From Skermanella pratensis (GTDB taxonomy: Bacteria; Pseudomonadota; Alphaproteobacteria; Azospirillales; Azospirillaceae), in contig NZ_CP030265.1 in NCBI RefSeq assembly GCF_008843145.1, positions 3,402,501-3,466,500 on the forward strand: a DNA stretch of 64,000 bases, in the 5' to 3' direction. The notes below the pieces were generated by a model, which did not search any database, was not told the DNA's origin, and worked only from the letters and a program-made list of their open reading frames with translations. This document shows, piece after piece, positions 25,713 through 34,338 of the stretch (position 1 is its first letter; every line of letters starts with the position of its first letter). Position numbers and translations under genes: made by a program.

Positions 25713-26636
25713 ATGATCGGAACCATGCCAAAGCCTCCCCGCCCCCATCCCCGGCCCGGAAAGTCCGCGGGCACTCCCCGGTTCAAGCCGGCGGGCCGCC
25801 GTCCTCCCGGCAGGCCCGCTCCCGAACTGACGGACCGGCCCGAACGGCCCGAGCCGCCCCAGGAGAAGCTGCTTCGGATCACCGGCCTGCCGGCGGTCTC
25901 CGCGCTGTTCCAGCGCAACGGCCGGCTGGTCGAGCGGCTTTTCTTCGACGAGCGGAACGCCGCGGCCGTCGCCGGCTTCTGCCGGGACCTGGCGAAGGCG
26001 CGCAAACCTTACCGTCAGGTGGATACCGACGAGCTGGCGCGGGTCGCGGGAACGGTCCTGCATGGCGGGGTCGTGGCGGTCACCCGCCCTCGCCCGGTCC
26101 CCCCGTTCGATCCGGCCGAGGCCTCCCGCTGGGCGGCGGAGGGCAAGCCGCTGCTGCTTCTGGACGGCATCGGCAATCCGCACAACCTGGGCGCCATCGT
26201 GCGGACGGCGGCGTTCTTCGGGCTGGAGCGGATCGTGATATCCGATCATCCGGCGCAGGCCGGTCCGTCGGAAGCGAGCTACCGGGTCGCCGAGGGCGGC
26301 ATGGAGCATGTCCGGCTCTACCGCGCGACCGGATTCGCGCGGATGCTGAAGCAGCTGGCGTCGAGCTACCGGGTGCTGGGAACCGCGCTGGGGCGCGGCG
26401 AGCCGCTGGACCAGCCTGCCGACCGCCGGCCCACCGCCATCGTGCTCGGCAACGAGGAGGACGGCCTTGGGCCCGGAACCCTGGATGCGTGCGAGGGAAT
26501 CCTGACCCTGTCGGGGTCCGGCCGCGTCCAGTCGCTCAACGTCGCCGCCACCGCGGCCATTCTCATCCACGAGTTGACGAGGGCGCGGCCCCCCGGCCGG
26601 CAAGCCGGACTGGCGTCCGGAGCCCGGGCACGCTAG
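25713..26636 (+). CDS. TrmH/SpoU family RNA 2'-O-methyltransferase
   Basis: The protein has 307 residues. The first ~50 residues are Pro/Arg-rich and probably disordered. Next comes an L30e-like substrate-binding region (~53-125), then the SPOUT domain with motif 1 LLDGIGNPHNLGAIVRTA, motif 2 LGNEEDGLG and motif 3 SLNVAATAAILIHEL. It should methylate a ribose 2'-OH in tRNA or rRNA using SAM; the target nucleotide cannot be told. Closest in layout to the YfiF/TrmG-like group with N-terminal extension. Confidence 0.85.
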   Translation: MIGTMPKPPRPHPRPGKSAGTPRFKPAGRRPPGRPAPELTDRPERPEPPQEKLLRITGLPAVSALFQRNGRLVERLFFDERNAAAVAGFCRDLAKARKPYRQVDTDELARVAGTVLHGGVVAVTRPRPVPPFDPAEASRWAAEGKPLLLLDGIGNPHNLGAIVRTAAFFGLERIVISDHPAQAGPSEASYRVAEGGMEHVRLYRATGFARMLKQLASSYRVLGTALGRGEPLDQPADRRPTAIVLGNEEDGLGPGTLDACEGILTLSGSGRVQSLNVAATAAILIHELTRARPPGRQAGLASGARAR

Positions 26637-26728
26637 AAGAGACGCCGCGCCGGGTCACCGGCGCGTTCGGCCGCGCCCGATCTCTCCATCCGGAACGCAC
26701 CATCCAAAACGCCCCATCCAAAACGCCC

Positions 26729-27505
26729 ATGACCGCCGCCCGTTCTCTCCTGTTCAATATCGCGTTCTTCACCTGGACGACGGTGTGCTGCTTCGGCCTG
26801 TTATGGATGCTGCTGCTTCCGCGGCGGCAGATGGTCCATGTGGTGGAGTGGTACCTGCGGACCATCTATTTCCTGGAACGCACGATCCTGGGACTCGACT
26901 ACGAGGTGCGCGGGCTGGAGAACGTCCCGCGAAACGGCTCATACATCCTGGCGGCCAAGCACCAGTCCGCCTGGGAGACCATGAAGCTCCATCTGCTGAT
27001 CGACGACCCGGCGATCATCCTGAAGCGCGAGCTTCTGTTCCTGCCGATCTGGGGCTGGTACGCCGCCAAGGCCCGGATGATCGCGGTGGACCGGAGTGCC
27101 CGCGGCCGGGCCATCGCCTCGATGGTCGAGGGTGCCGCCCGGATTAAGTCCGAAGGACGGCCGATCGTCATCTTTCCCCAGGGAACCAGGACCGCGGTGG
27201 GACGTTACCTGCCTTACCGGGTCGGCGTGGCGGTGCTCTACAAGGACTTGGACCTGCCGATCGTGCCCATGGCGCTGAATTCCGGCGTCTATTGGGGCAG
27301 GCGGAGTTTCCGGAAGCACAGCGGCCGGGTCGTGGTCGAGTTCCTGCCGCCGATCGAGCCGGGACTCAGCCGCGAGGCGGCGCTGGCGGAACTGGAAAGC
27401 CGGCTGGAGACGGCGACCGATCGGTTGGTGATGGAGGCGGGCGGCCCGCCTACGGAAAAGCCGGCCAAGCAGGTGCCCCAAGGAGCGCCGGCCCCTGTTC
27501 CGTGA
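26729..27505 (+). CDS. plsC: 1-acyl-sn-glycerol-3-phosphate acyltransferase-like protein
   Basis: This 258-residue membrane protein has an N-terminal hydrophobic segment (~8-30). The acyltransferase motifs are HQSAWE at 78-83 (HX4E instead of the common HX4D), FPQGTR at 149-154 (Gln replacing Glu of FPEGTR) and VPMALNSG. HQSAWE appears in a recognisable alphaproteobacterial PlsC subgroup, so the change is a lineage variant, not decay. It would transfer an acyl group to lysophosphatidic acid in phospholipid synthesis. ATG 26729 is the only sensible start; the tail after residue ~235 is Pro/Lys-rich. Confidence 0.87.
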   Translation: MTAARSLLFNIAFFTWTTVCCFGLLWMLLLPRRQMVHVVEWYLRTIYFLERTILGLDYEVRGLENVPRNGSYILAAKHQSAWETMKLHLLIDDPAIILKRELLFLPIWGWYAAKARMIAVDRSARGRAIASMVEGAARIKSEGRPIVIFPQGTRTAVGRYLPYRVGVAVLYKDLDLPIVPMALNSGVYWGRRSFRKHSGRVVVEFLPPIEPGLSREAALAELESRLETATDRLVMEAGGPPTEKPAKQVPQGAPAPVP

Positions 27506-27611
27506 TCTTTTTCGGCCTGTGGAAAACTCTGTGGATGTGCGCGTTGGCGTTGCACTGCGAAAGACCTCGCGTGCAAGACCGGACGATCCGTCCAAAGTGC
27601 GCGCCGGATAA

Positions 27612-27626
27612 GAACAAAACATGAAC
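27612..27626. promoter_or_regulatory. LexA SOS box (GAAC-N7-GAAC)
   Basis: GAACAAAACATGAAC is an exact match to the alphaproteobacterial LexA direct repeat GAAC-N7-GAAC (GTTC-N7-GTTC on the other strand). It lies about 130 bases before the ribonucleotide reductase ATG and 9 bases before a candidate -35 (TTGACC, 27636-27641, with CAATTT at 27659-27664). The match is direct; LexA control is inferred. Confidence 0.6.
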
Positions 27627-27759
27627 AATCGCCGCTTGACCCGATGCCGCAAAGGCACCAATTTTCGGGACAAGTTTGGACAGATCCGCGAAAATCCTTG
27701 TTGACCAAGGAGTTTGGCGTTTTGATCGCGGCCAGGATCCATGGCGGACGGAGACCGGG

Positions 27760-30057
27760 ATGACTTCGGTGGCAGCCATATCCCAGCAGATCTGGGATAT
27801 GAAATACCGACTGAAACTGCTTGACGGGCAGCCTGTGGACAAAACGGTCAGCGACACTTGGACGCGCGTGGCCGAGGCCCTGGCCGAGCCTGAAAAAGAC
27901 CCTGCCGCGTGGATCCCCCGATTCGCCGAAGCACTGGCCGATTATCAATTCCTGCCCGCGGGCCGCATCCTCGCGGGCGCGGGCACCGGACGCAACGTGA
28001 CGCTGTTCAACTGCTTCGTCATGGGCCGGATCCCCGACGACATGGGCGGCATCTTCGCCCACCTGCGCGAGGCCGCCCTGACCATGCAGCAGGGCGGCGG
28101 CATCGGATACGACTTTTCCACGCTGCGCCCCAAGGGCGCCGCGGTACTGGGCGTGGGCGCAGACGCCTCCGGTCCGCTGTCCTTCATGGACGTCTGGGAC
28201 GCGATGTGCCGCACGATCATGAGCGCCGGCCACCGCCGAGGCGCCATGATGGCGACGCTGCGCTGCGACCATCCCGACATCGAAGCCTTCATCGAGGCGA
28301 AGCGCGAGCCAGGGCGGCTCAGGATGTTCAACCTGTCGGTGCTGGTGACCGACGCCTTCATGGCCGCCGTTCGCCAGGACGACGCCTGGCCGCTGACTTT
28401 CAACGGCACCGTGTTCAAGACCCTGCAGGCCCGTGACCTGTGGGACCGCATCATGCGGGCGACCTACGCCTATGCCGAGCCGGGCGTGATCTTCATCGAC
28501 CGGATCAATCAGTACAACAATTTATGGTATGTTGAGGATATTTCCGCGACCAATCCCTGTGGGGAGCAGCCGCTTCCCCCCTACGGCGCCTGCCTTCTGG
28601 GATCGATAAACCTCGCGGCGCTGGTGCGGCAGCCATTCACCGAACAGGCGCGCCTGGACATGGACCGGCTGGCGGAGCTGGTGCCGCTGGCCGTCCGCAT
28701 GATGGACAATGTGGTCGATGTCTCCCGCTTCCCGCTGCCCGAGCAGCTGGCGGAGGCAAAGGCGAAGCGGCGGATCGGGCTTGGCGTCACGGGGCTGGCC
28801 GATGCCCTGATCCTGTGCCGGGCGCGCTACGGCAGCGAGCAGGCGGTCGCCCTGACGGAGCGGTGGCTGGCGGCCTTGCGGCGGCATGCCTATCTGGCTT
28901 CGACCCGGCTTGCCGCCGAGAAGGGCAGCTACCCGCTGTTCGACGCGGAGAAGTTCCTGGCCGGCGCCAATGCCGGGACGCTCGATCCGGACGTGCGGGA
29001 TGCGATCGCGAAGCACGGGCTGCGCAACGCGCTGCTGACCTCGATCGCGCCGACCGGCACGATCTCGCTGTTCGCCGACAACATCTCGTCCGGGATCGAG
29101 CCGGTGTTCGCCTACAGCTACGACCGGAACGTGCTGATGCCCGACGGGTCGCGCCGGCAGGAGGAGGTCTCGGACCACGCCTACCGGCTGTTCCGGCAAA
29201 CCTTCGGGGACAAGGCTCCCCTGCCCGACTACTTCGTCGACGTGCAGTCGCTCAGCCCGGCGGCCCACGTGGTGATGCAGGCCGTGGCCCAGAAGTACAT
29301 AGACAGCAGCATCTCCAAGACGATCAACTGCCCCGAGGACCTCTCGTTCGAGGCGTTCAAGGACGTCTATGTCCACGCCTTCGAGCTTGGCTGCAAGGGA
29401 TGCACGACCTACCGGCCGAACGAGGTGACCGGGTCGGTGCTGTCGGTGAAGAAGGCGGAAGCGAGACCGGAGGAGAAAGCAGAATCTCCGCCGCCTCCCG
29501 CCCCTCCGCCGGTGCAGGACGCGGGCGCGGTGGTCTACATGACCCAACCGCTCGACCGCCCGGATGTGTTGCCGGGACAGACCTACAAGGTGCGTTGGCC
29601 GGAGAGCGACCATGCCCTTTACATCACCCTGAACGACATCATCCAGGACGGCCGGCGGCGGCCGTTCGAGGTGTTCATAAACTCCAAGAACATGGAGCAT
29701 TACGCCTGGACCGTGGCGCTGACCCGCATGATCAGCGCGGTGTTCCGGCGCGGCGGCGACATCGCCTTCGTGGTGGAGGAGCTGAAGGCGGTGTTCGATC
29801 CGCGCGGCGGCCAGTGGATGAACGGCCGATACGTCCCCTCGCTCCTGGCCGCCATCGGCGAGGTGATCGAGCGGCACATGATCGGAATCGGATTCCTGCC
29901 CGAACACGGCGACGGCGAGGCCGCGAAACCGGCGCGCCGGGCGGTCGGGGCTCCGGGGGTCCGCCTGCGCCAGTGTCCGCAATGCGGTCAGCCCGGGCTG
30001 GTCCGCCAGGAAGGCTGCGACCAATGCCCCAACTGCGGCTATTCGAAATGCTCCTGA
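27760..30057 (+). CDS. nrdJ: adenosylcobalamin-dependent (class II) ribonucleotide reductase
   Basis: It reduces ribonucleotides to deoxyribonucleotides using AdoCbl in place of a diferric radical. The protein has 765 residues. The N-terminal barrel contains NCFVMGRIPDDMGGIF, the active-site loop TNPCGEQPLPPYGACLLGSINL with the Cys-x-Glu pair, and SIAPTGTISLFADNISSGIEPVFAY. The C terminus ends in a zinc-ribbon-like CPQCGQPG...CPNCGYSKCS, which also supplies the redox cysteines typical of class II enzymes. ATG 27760 matches homologous N termini (SQQIWDMKYRLK); a start near 27676 would add 28 poorly conserved residues. An SOS box lies upstream. Confidence 0.94.
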   Translation: MTSVAAISQQIWDMKYRLKLLDGQPVDKTVSDTWTRVAEALAEPEKDPAAWIPRFAEALADYQFLPAGRILAGAGTGRNVTLFNCFVMGRIPDDMGGIFAHLREAALTMQQGGGIGYDFSTLRPKGAAVLGVGADASGPLSFMDVWDAMCRTIMSAGHRRGAMMATLRCDHPDIEAFIEAKREPGRLRMFNLSVLVTDAFMAAVRQDDAWPLTFNGTVFKTLQARDLWDRIMRATYAYAEPGVIFIDRINQYNNLWYVEDISATNPCGEQPLPPYGACLLGSINLAALVRQPFTEQARLDMDRLAELVPLAVRMMDNVVDVSRFPLPEQLAEAKAKRRIGLGVTGLADALILCRARYGSEQAVALTERWLAALRRHAYLASTRLAAEKGSYPLFDAEKFLAGANAGTLDPDVRDAIAKHGLRNALLTSIAPTGTISLFADNISSGIEPVFAYSYDRNVLMPDGSRRQEEVSDHAYRLFRQTFGDKAPLPDYFVDVQSLSPAAHVVMQAVAQKYIDSSISKTINCPEDLSFEAFKDVYVHAFELGCKGCTTYRPNEVTGSVLSVKKAEARPEEKAESPPPPAPPPVQDAGAVVYMTQPLDRPDVLPGQTYKVRWPESDHALYITLNDIIQDGRRRPFEVFINSKNMEHYAWTVALTRMISAVFRRGGDIAFVVEELKAVFDPRGGQWMNGRYVPSLLAAIGEVIERHMIGIGFLPEHGDGEAAKPARRAVGAPGVRLRQCPQCGQPGLVRQEGCDQCPNCGYSKCS

Positions 30058-30184
30058 GGGGCGTGTGCCGGCGCCTGCTGATCTGCACCGTCAATTCGCC
30101 CGGCAGGTCGGCCTCGGCCGTCAGGCGGACGCCGGCATCACTGCCGGAGCGGGCGGGAGTCCTCAAGAGATCGGGCTTTCCGGA

Positions 30185-31027
30185 TCAGTGTCCGATGGAT
30201 CCGCAAGCCTGTTCGGCGATGATCCCGGCGACCCTCGCCTGGTCGTCGAACAGCGGGAGGTCCCCCGGCGCGCTGTCGAAGCCGTCGGCCCAGACATAAC
30301 GCGCCGTCCGCGTCTCCATCATGCGGGCGTTGACTCGGACCCGCCCGTCCACGACGCGCACGCTGCCCTCCAGGATGAAGTCGGGCGGCGGCGCGTCCGG
30401 GGCGTGCCGGCTGTCCACGACCAGCAGGTGCGGGTTTCCCATCAAGGCGCGCTTCAACTCGTCCTGGAGCCCCGACGCCATGGCGCCGCCGCGATCGTCG
30501 ATGGGAACGAAGGCATCGACCTGGACGGTCGGCACCGGACTGCCCATGCCCCCGGTGTCGCCGCCGAGCGTGACCAGCAGGCTCATGGCCACGACGGCGC
30601 CGCCGAGCGCCGCCCAAGGCCTTCGTCCGGCGGACCATCGCCTCGGGTCGGTCGCGGTCTCCACCGGGTGCGCCGCGGGCGACGCCACGCGGGTGAAGAC
30701 CGGAACGTAGGAGCCCTTCGGCAGCTCGATCCTGACGGTGCAGTCGCTGCCGTCGGTCAGGTAGTAGCGTTCGAGACGCCGGCGCAACTGCCCGGCTTCG
30801 ATGCGGACGACGGGATCTGCCTGGGGGTCGAAACTCTCGTCCCGCCCAAGCACGGACACCGCGATCGCATAGGCCTTGATGCGATCGGTCCGGCCGGCCA
30901 GCGTCTCCTCCACCACGTAGCGCAGGAAGTTCCGGCACCGGGTCGCCCGCCGGAACTCCTCGGTAGCGCAGATGGCATCGAGATGATCGAGGATCTCCTT
31001 GTCGGTCGGTTCTCCTGCCGGCGCCAT
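30185..31027 (-). CDS. membrane-anchored regulator-like protein with TolB-N-like C-terminal domain (paralog A)
   Basis: The protein has 280 residues. Residues ~10-105 form a conserved module (FLRYVVEETLAGR, RIKAYAIAVSVLGRDESFDP, DPVVRIEAGQLRRRLERYY, VRIELPKGSYVPVF) that I know from cyclase- and TPR-linked regulators in Alphaproteobacteria and Acidobacteria. One membrane helix (~130-148) follows, then a domain like the N terminus of TolB/FlgO (FILEGSVRVVDGRVRVNARMMETRTARYVWADGFD). The layout resembles one-component membrane regulators, but DNA binding is unproven. It is last in a four-gene unit 34109-30185; a close paralog lies at 34339-35232. Confidence 0.7.
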   Translation of the reverse strand: MAPAGEPTDKEILDHLDAICATEEFRRATRCRNFLRYVVEETLAGRTDRIKAYAIAVSVLGRDESFDPQADPVVRIEAGQLRRRLERYYLTDGSDCTVRIELPKGSYVPVFTRVASPAAHPVETATDPRRWSAGRRPWAALGGAVVAMSLLVTLGGDTGGMGSPVPTVQVDAFVPIDDRGGAMASGLQDELKRALMGNPHLLVVDSRHAPDAPPPDFILEGSVRVVDGRVRVNARMMETRTARYVWADGFDSAPGDLPLFDDQARVAGIIAEQACGSIGH

Positions 31028-31037
31028 GGCAGCCACG

Positions 31038-31604
31038 CTACGCGACTCGCCGGAACAGATCCGGGTACTCGACGACGAGGCCGTCACGGTCCACCTCGAC
31101 GTCGCGCACGAAGTCGCCGTCCATCGATTCGTACCGGTAGCGCCGGCCAGGCTCCAGGCAGGTATAGCGCTGGCGGTTGGCCGTCACGGTCAGGTCGGGA
31201 GGCGATACATAGGCGGCCAGTATCTCGGCGCTCTCGCCCGCACGCAGCCCGAGCCGCCGGATCGGCAGCGTGTTGGTGAACGGGGTGACGGCGAGATCGA
31301 CGTCGATCGCCCCCTGGAGCGCCCCGAGCGGCGTGCCGGTGGCGGTGGTCCAGGACCCTGCCCCGTCGCCCGCCACGTTCAGCGACCGGGCGGAGCCGAT
31401 CAGCCTCACCTCCAGGGTCCTGACCCGCCAGGCCGGATCGCAGGAGATGCGGTAGGTCAGCGCCAGAGGGTTTCCACCTTCCGGTGTCGCGATGACCGTC
31501 GCCTCCGCGACGATGCCCTGCGCCGCCTCCTGGAGCACGAGATGCTCCAGCCCCGTCCCCGCCCAGTCGCGCCAGCGCGCCACCAGGGTTCGCCCGTCGC
31601 TCAT
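31038..31604 (-). CDS. putative glycolipid-binding domain protein
   Basis: The soluble protein has 188 residues, with no signal peptide. The sequence (RWRDWAGTGLEHLVLQE, ALTYRISCDPAWRVRTLEVRL, VDLAVTPFTNTLPIRRLGL, YVSPPDLTVTANRQRYTCL) fits the PF06475 putative glycolipid-binding family, which folds as a beta-barrel related to LolA-like lipid carriers. The ATG overlaps the mscS stop codon by 4 bases. The ligand is unknown; the operon context (MscS, secreted protein) points to envelope physiology. Confidence 0.82.
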   Translation of the reverse strand: MSDGRTLVARWRDWAGTGLEHLVLQEAAQGIVAEATVIATPEGGNPLALTYRISCDPAWRVRTLEVRLIGSARSLNVAGDGAGSWTTATGTPLGALQGAIDVDLAVTPFTNTLPIRRLGLRAGESAEILAAYVSPPDLTVTANRQRYTCLEPGRRYRYESMDGDFVRDVEVDRDGLVVEYPDLFRRVA

Positions 31605-33739
31605 GCCTGCTCCTTCGTTTGTTTCCCGCCGTCGAACGAGCCCTGGATCGCCTCGACCGCCGCGAATCCCACCGCCCGACTGGCGGCGTTCGGATCGTCG
31701 ACCCGGACGACCACGCCCCGTCCGACAAGGTCTATGCCGTTCTCGTTGAACGCCTTGATGATCCGATGATAGGCCTCGCGCCGAATGGTGAACTGCTCCC
31801 CGGGCTTGGCGATGTACTTTACCCCGATGATCACGGCGTCATCCTCCACCCGGCGCACCCCCTGGGACTTCAGCGGCTCGATGAAGCTGGGTCCCATCTC
31901 CGGATCGTCGGAAAGTTCGGCGCCGATCCGTTTCACCAGCTTCTTGACGAGGTTCAGGTCGGTTTCCGGCGGCACGCGGAACTCCAGCCGCATCAGCGCC
32001 CAGTCGCGGGTGTAGTTGGTCAGGGCCTTGATCTGGCCGAAGGGGAGCGTGTGGACCGCGCCGCGGTGGTGGCGCAGCTTGAGCGAGCGGAGCGAGATGT
32101 TCTCCACGGTACCCCTGAGTTGGCCGACCTCGACGTAGTCCCCGATATGGAAGGCGTCCTCCAGCAGGAAGAAGATGCCGGAAAGGATGTCGGCTATGGT
32201 CGACTGGGCGCCCAGCCCGATCGCGATGCCGACCACGCCGGCGCCCGCCAGCAGCGGCCCGATGGCTATCCCCAGGGAGGACAGCACGATCATCACGACG
32301 ACGGCCACGAGTGCTACCTGAAGGAACTTGCGGAGCAGCGGCAGCAGGGTCGCCATCCGCTGGGCGGTCCGGCGGTCGCGGTCGTCCTGGGACGCGATCA
32401 GGCGGTCGAAGCTCCGGATCAGCAGCGCCCAGCCGACATAGCCGAGCAGCAGGATCACGCCGGCGTCGAACAGCAGCCGCAGCGCGATGCCGAACGGGCC
32501 GGGCTGCTGCGCGGCGTCGAACCCCCAGAGGAAGGCGGTGGCGACCACCGCAAGCACCAGCAGGGAAACCCAGACGGCCCGCATCAGCCGCACGGTGGTG
32601 GCGGACGCCTCACCCTCGACGGCGCCCGCCGCTTCGTGGAACCGCGCGATCGGACGGTGCAGCAGCAGGGCGGTCACCGGAACCGCGGCCGCCAGGACGA
32701 AGCTGGCCAGCAGGCGAAGGCCCGTGCCCGGCTCCAGCCGCAGCGCCGCGGCGGCGAGCGTCAGCCAGAGTCCGGCAAGATAGACTGTCGCCAGCACCAG
32801 GCCGGTGCCGATCCCGTGGCTTGCGGAAAGGTCGAGGTTGAGATACCCGCCGATCAAGGCGGCGATGTCCCGGCGCCGGCTCCAGAACTGGACCGCCAGG
32901 TACAGGAAAGGCAGCGTGCTGATTGGCAGGATCAGGGCGATCAGCGGGTCGTAGGCCATGCCCAGCGCGTTCAGCAGGTCGAACAGGCCGAGCAGCGCCG
33001 CGCTGAGGACGGCGACCCATATGCCGGAGCGGTGGATCGCCGCCGCGGCCTTGTCGCCCACCGGCAGAAGCCTCAAATCCGGCCGTCCGGGCGCGCAGAG
33101 GACCCGGAAGATCAGATCGGCGATCAATACCGTCAGAGCCGCCTGGAGAGCCGCGACGAAGATCGCGGGCGCGGCGGGATGGGTCGGGCGCAGGATCGCA
33201 TAGGCCAGCAGCAGGCCCACGACGAATCCACCGATCCGCAGCAGGTCGCGTGCGGCACTCCGCAGCATGCTGCCCGGTGCTGCGGGCGGCAGCCGCGTCA
33301 GGCCCCCCCAGACCAGGGCGCCGGCCGCGAACAGGAACAAGAGCGATACTGCCAGGCGCCATGGCCGGATGGCAGCGTCCCGGCCGTTCGGCCGTTCGAA
33401 CGCATCGGCCAGCGCCGCCGGTACCTGGGGATAGGCTTTGACTACGGCATCCAGGCGCCCGGCGTAGAATGCGAGGGGATTGGATTGCCGGGGAGCCGCG
33501 GCCCGGGTCTGTGCCTCCCTCAGCATCCTGTCCCGCAGGGCGGCGCGGAGCTGCTCACCGTCCATGACCGCCAACAGGGCGTCCGTCTGCTCGGACGTCA
33601 GCCCTTCGGGAAATGCCTGGATGACCGCATCGACGCTGGCGCCGGACGCCTGGACGGCCGGCTGGGCGGAGGCAACGCCCGAGCCGAGCCCGGCAGCCAG
33701 GAAGAGCACCAGGAGGATCAGCCTGACGACCGCCATCAT
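31601..33739 (-). CDS. MscS family mechanosensitive channel, long form
   Basis: The protein has 712 residues, far longer than E. coli MscS (286). It has a cleavable signal peptide (to ~ASAQ, residue 26), an N-terminal periplasmic region (~27-120), many membrane helices (first near 127-145), and a C-terminal MscS core: pore helix GVVGIAIGLGAQSTIADILSGIFFLLED, beta domain VGQLRGTVENISLRSLKLRHHRGAVHTLPFGQIK and C-terminal alpha/beta domain ending FNENGIDL. It should release solutes during hypo-osmotic shock; large members often have extra sensory helices. A 4-base gap separates it from the upstream gene. Confidence 0.92.
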   Translation of the reverse strand: MMAVVRLILLVLFLAAGLGSGVASAQPAVQASGASVDAVIQAFPEGLTSEQTDALLAVMDGEQLRAALRDRMLREAQTRAAAPRQSNPLAFYAGRLDAVVKAYPQVPAALADAFERPNGRDAAIRPWRLAVSLLFLFAAGALVWGGLTRLPPAAPGSMLRSAARDLLRIGGFVVGLLLAYAILRPTHPAAPAIFVAALQAALTVLIADLIFRVLCAPGRPDLRLLPVGDKAAAAIHRSGIWVAVLSAALLGLFDLLNALGMAYDPLIALILPISTLPFLYLAVQFWSRRRDIAALIGGYLNLDLSASHGIGTGLVLATVYLAGLWLTLAAAALRLEPGTGLRLLASFVLAAAVPVTALLLHRPIARFHEAAGAVEGEASATTVRLMRAVWVSLLVLAVVATAFLWGFDAAQQPGPFGIALRLLFDAGVILLLGYVGWALLIRSFDRLIASQDDRDRRTAQRMATLLPLLRKFLQVALVAVVVMIVLSSLGIAIGPLLAGAGVVGIAIGLGAQSTIADILSGIFFLLEDAFHIGDYVEVGQLRGTVENISLRSLKLRHHRGAVHTLPFGQIKALTNYTRDWALMRLEFRVPPETDLNLVKKLVKRIGAELSDDPEMGPSFIEPLKSQGVRRVEDDAVIIGVKYIAKPGEQFTIRREAYHRIIKAFNENGIDLVGRGVVVRVDDPNAASRAVGFAAVEAIQGSFDGGKQTKEQA

Positions 33740-33743
33740 GACC

Positions 33744-34109
33744 TTACTGCGGGGCGAACTTCCATGTCCCGTCCGCGATGCGGCAGACCGGCAGTATGTA
33801 AACCACGTTGCGCCGGCCCACGTCGCTGCTCATCCGGGCGTCGCGGCAGGGCATCCCGTTACGCTCGTAGCTCCGGACCATGGTGATGGTCCCGCCATGC
33901 CCCGTCTGGGGGTTGGACCAGGGCCTGGATTCACCGTCCGGCGCGTTGCGGAGCATGTCTGCCCCGACCTGCATGATGATCTTGGTGTCGTCTCCCTGGT
34001 AATGGGCTTCGCCCAGGCGGCTGCCGAACAGCAGCTGGGCTTCCACCGCATCCAAGGGGAGAAGGACCGCCGCGGCCAGCATCAGCAAACCCGTTCTTCT
34101 CAAAGCCAC
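33744..34109 (-). CDS. small secreted protein of unknown function (surface-antigen-like)
   Basis: From GTG 34109 (GGGAGG just upstream) the protein has 121 residues with a signal peptide (ALRRTGLLMLAAAVLLPLDAVEA). The mature part (AHYQGDDTKIIMQVGADMLRNAPDGESRPWSNPQTGHGGTITMVRSYERNGMPCRDARM) resembles the C-terminal domain of 17-kDa/RT0821-type surface proteins, with two cysteines. The start is uncertain: the frame is open up to 34181. It is first of the unit leading to mscS. Confidence 0.65.
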   Translation of the reverse strand: MALRRTGLLMLAAAVLLPLDAVEAQLLFGSRLGEAHYQGDDTKIIMQVGADMLRNAPDGESRPWSNPQTGHGGTITMVRSYERNGMPCRDARMSSDVGRRNVVYILPVCRIADGTWKFAPQ

Positions 34110-34338
34110 CCCTCCCTGAAGTGCTGTATTCGCCAAAGACGGAAAGCAATGCGCGGCACTGCCATGAGAGATTAGGTCCATATTCGGCGCGCATCTATAA
34201 GGATCCGCATAGGAAAATTATTTCAAGCCCAAGTTAATGGCCAAAAGGATTATAACCATCGGCGATGGACAGCCGGGGTGAATGAAAGTCTATCGTTCGA
34301 CGGGTCGCGGCACGCCGTCCCGCAGGTGGAAGACGATC
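34110..34338. promoter_or_regulatory. AT-richer divergent promoter region
   Basis: This 229-base gap separates the mscS unit from the divergent paralog B gene. The stretch 34190-34255 is clearly AT-richer than the surroundings (TATAAGG, GGAAAATTATTTCAAG, GGATTATAACC). It probably contains both promoters; I cannot assign hexamers with confidence. Confidence 0.4.

Noticed and set aside
27506-27759. Cobalamin riboswitch or NrdR boxes before nrdJ
   Set aside because: No B12 core; no 16-bp NrdR palindromes. Only the SOS box and a weak promoter can be supported.
31619-33886. 755-codon plus-strand frame opposite mscS
   Set aside because: Gln/Asp/Arg-rich shadow of a hydrophobic gene; no RBS or motif.
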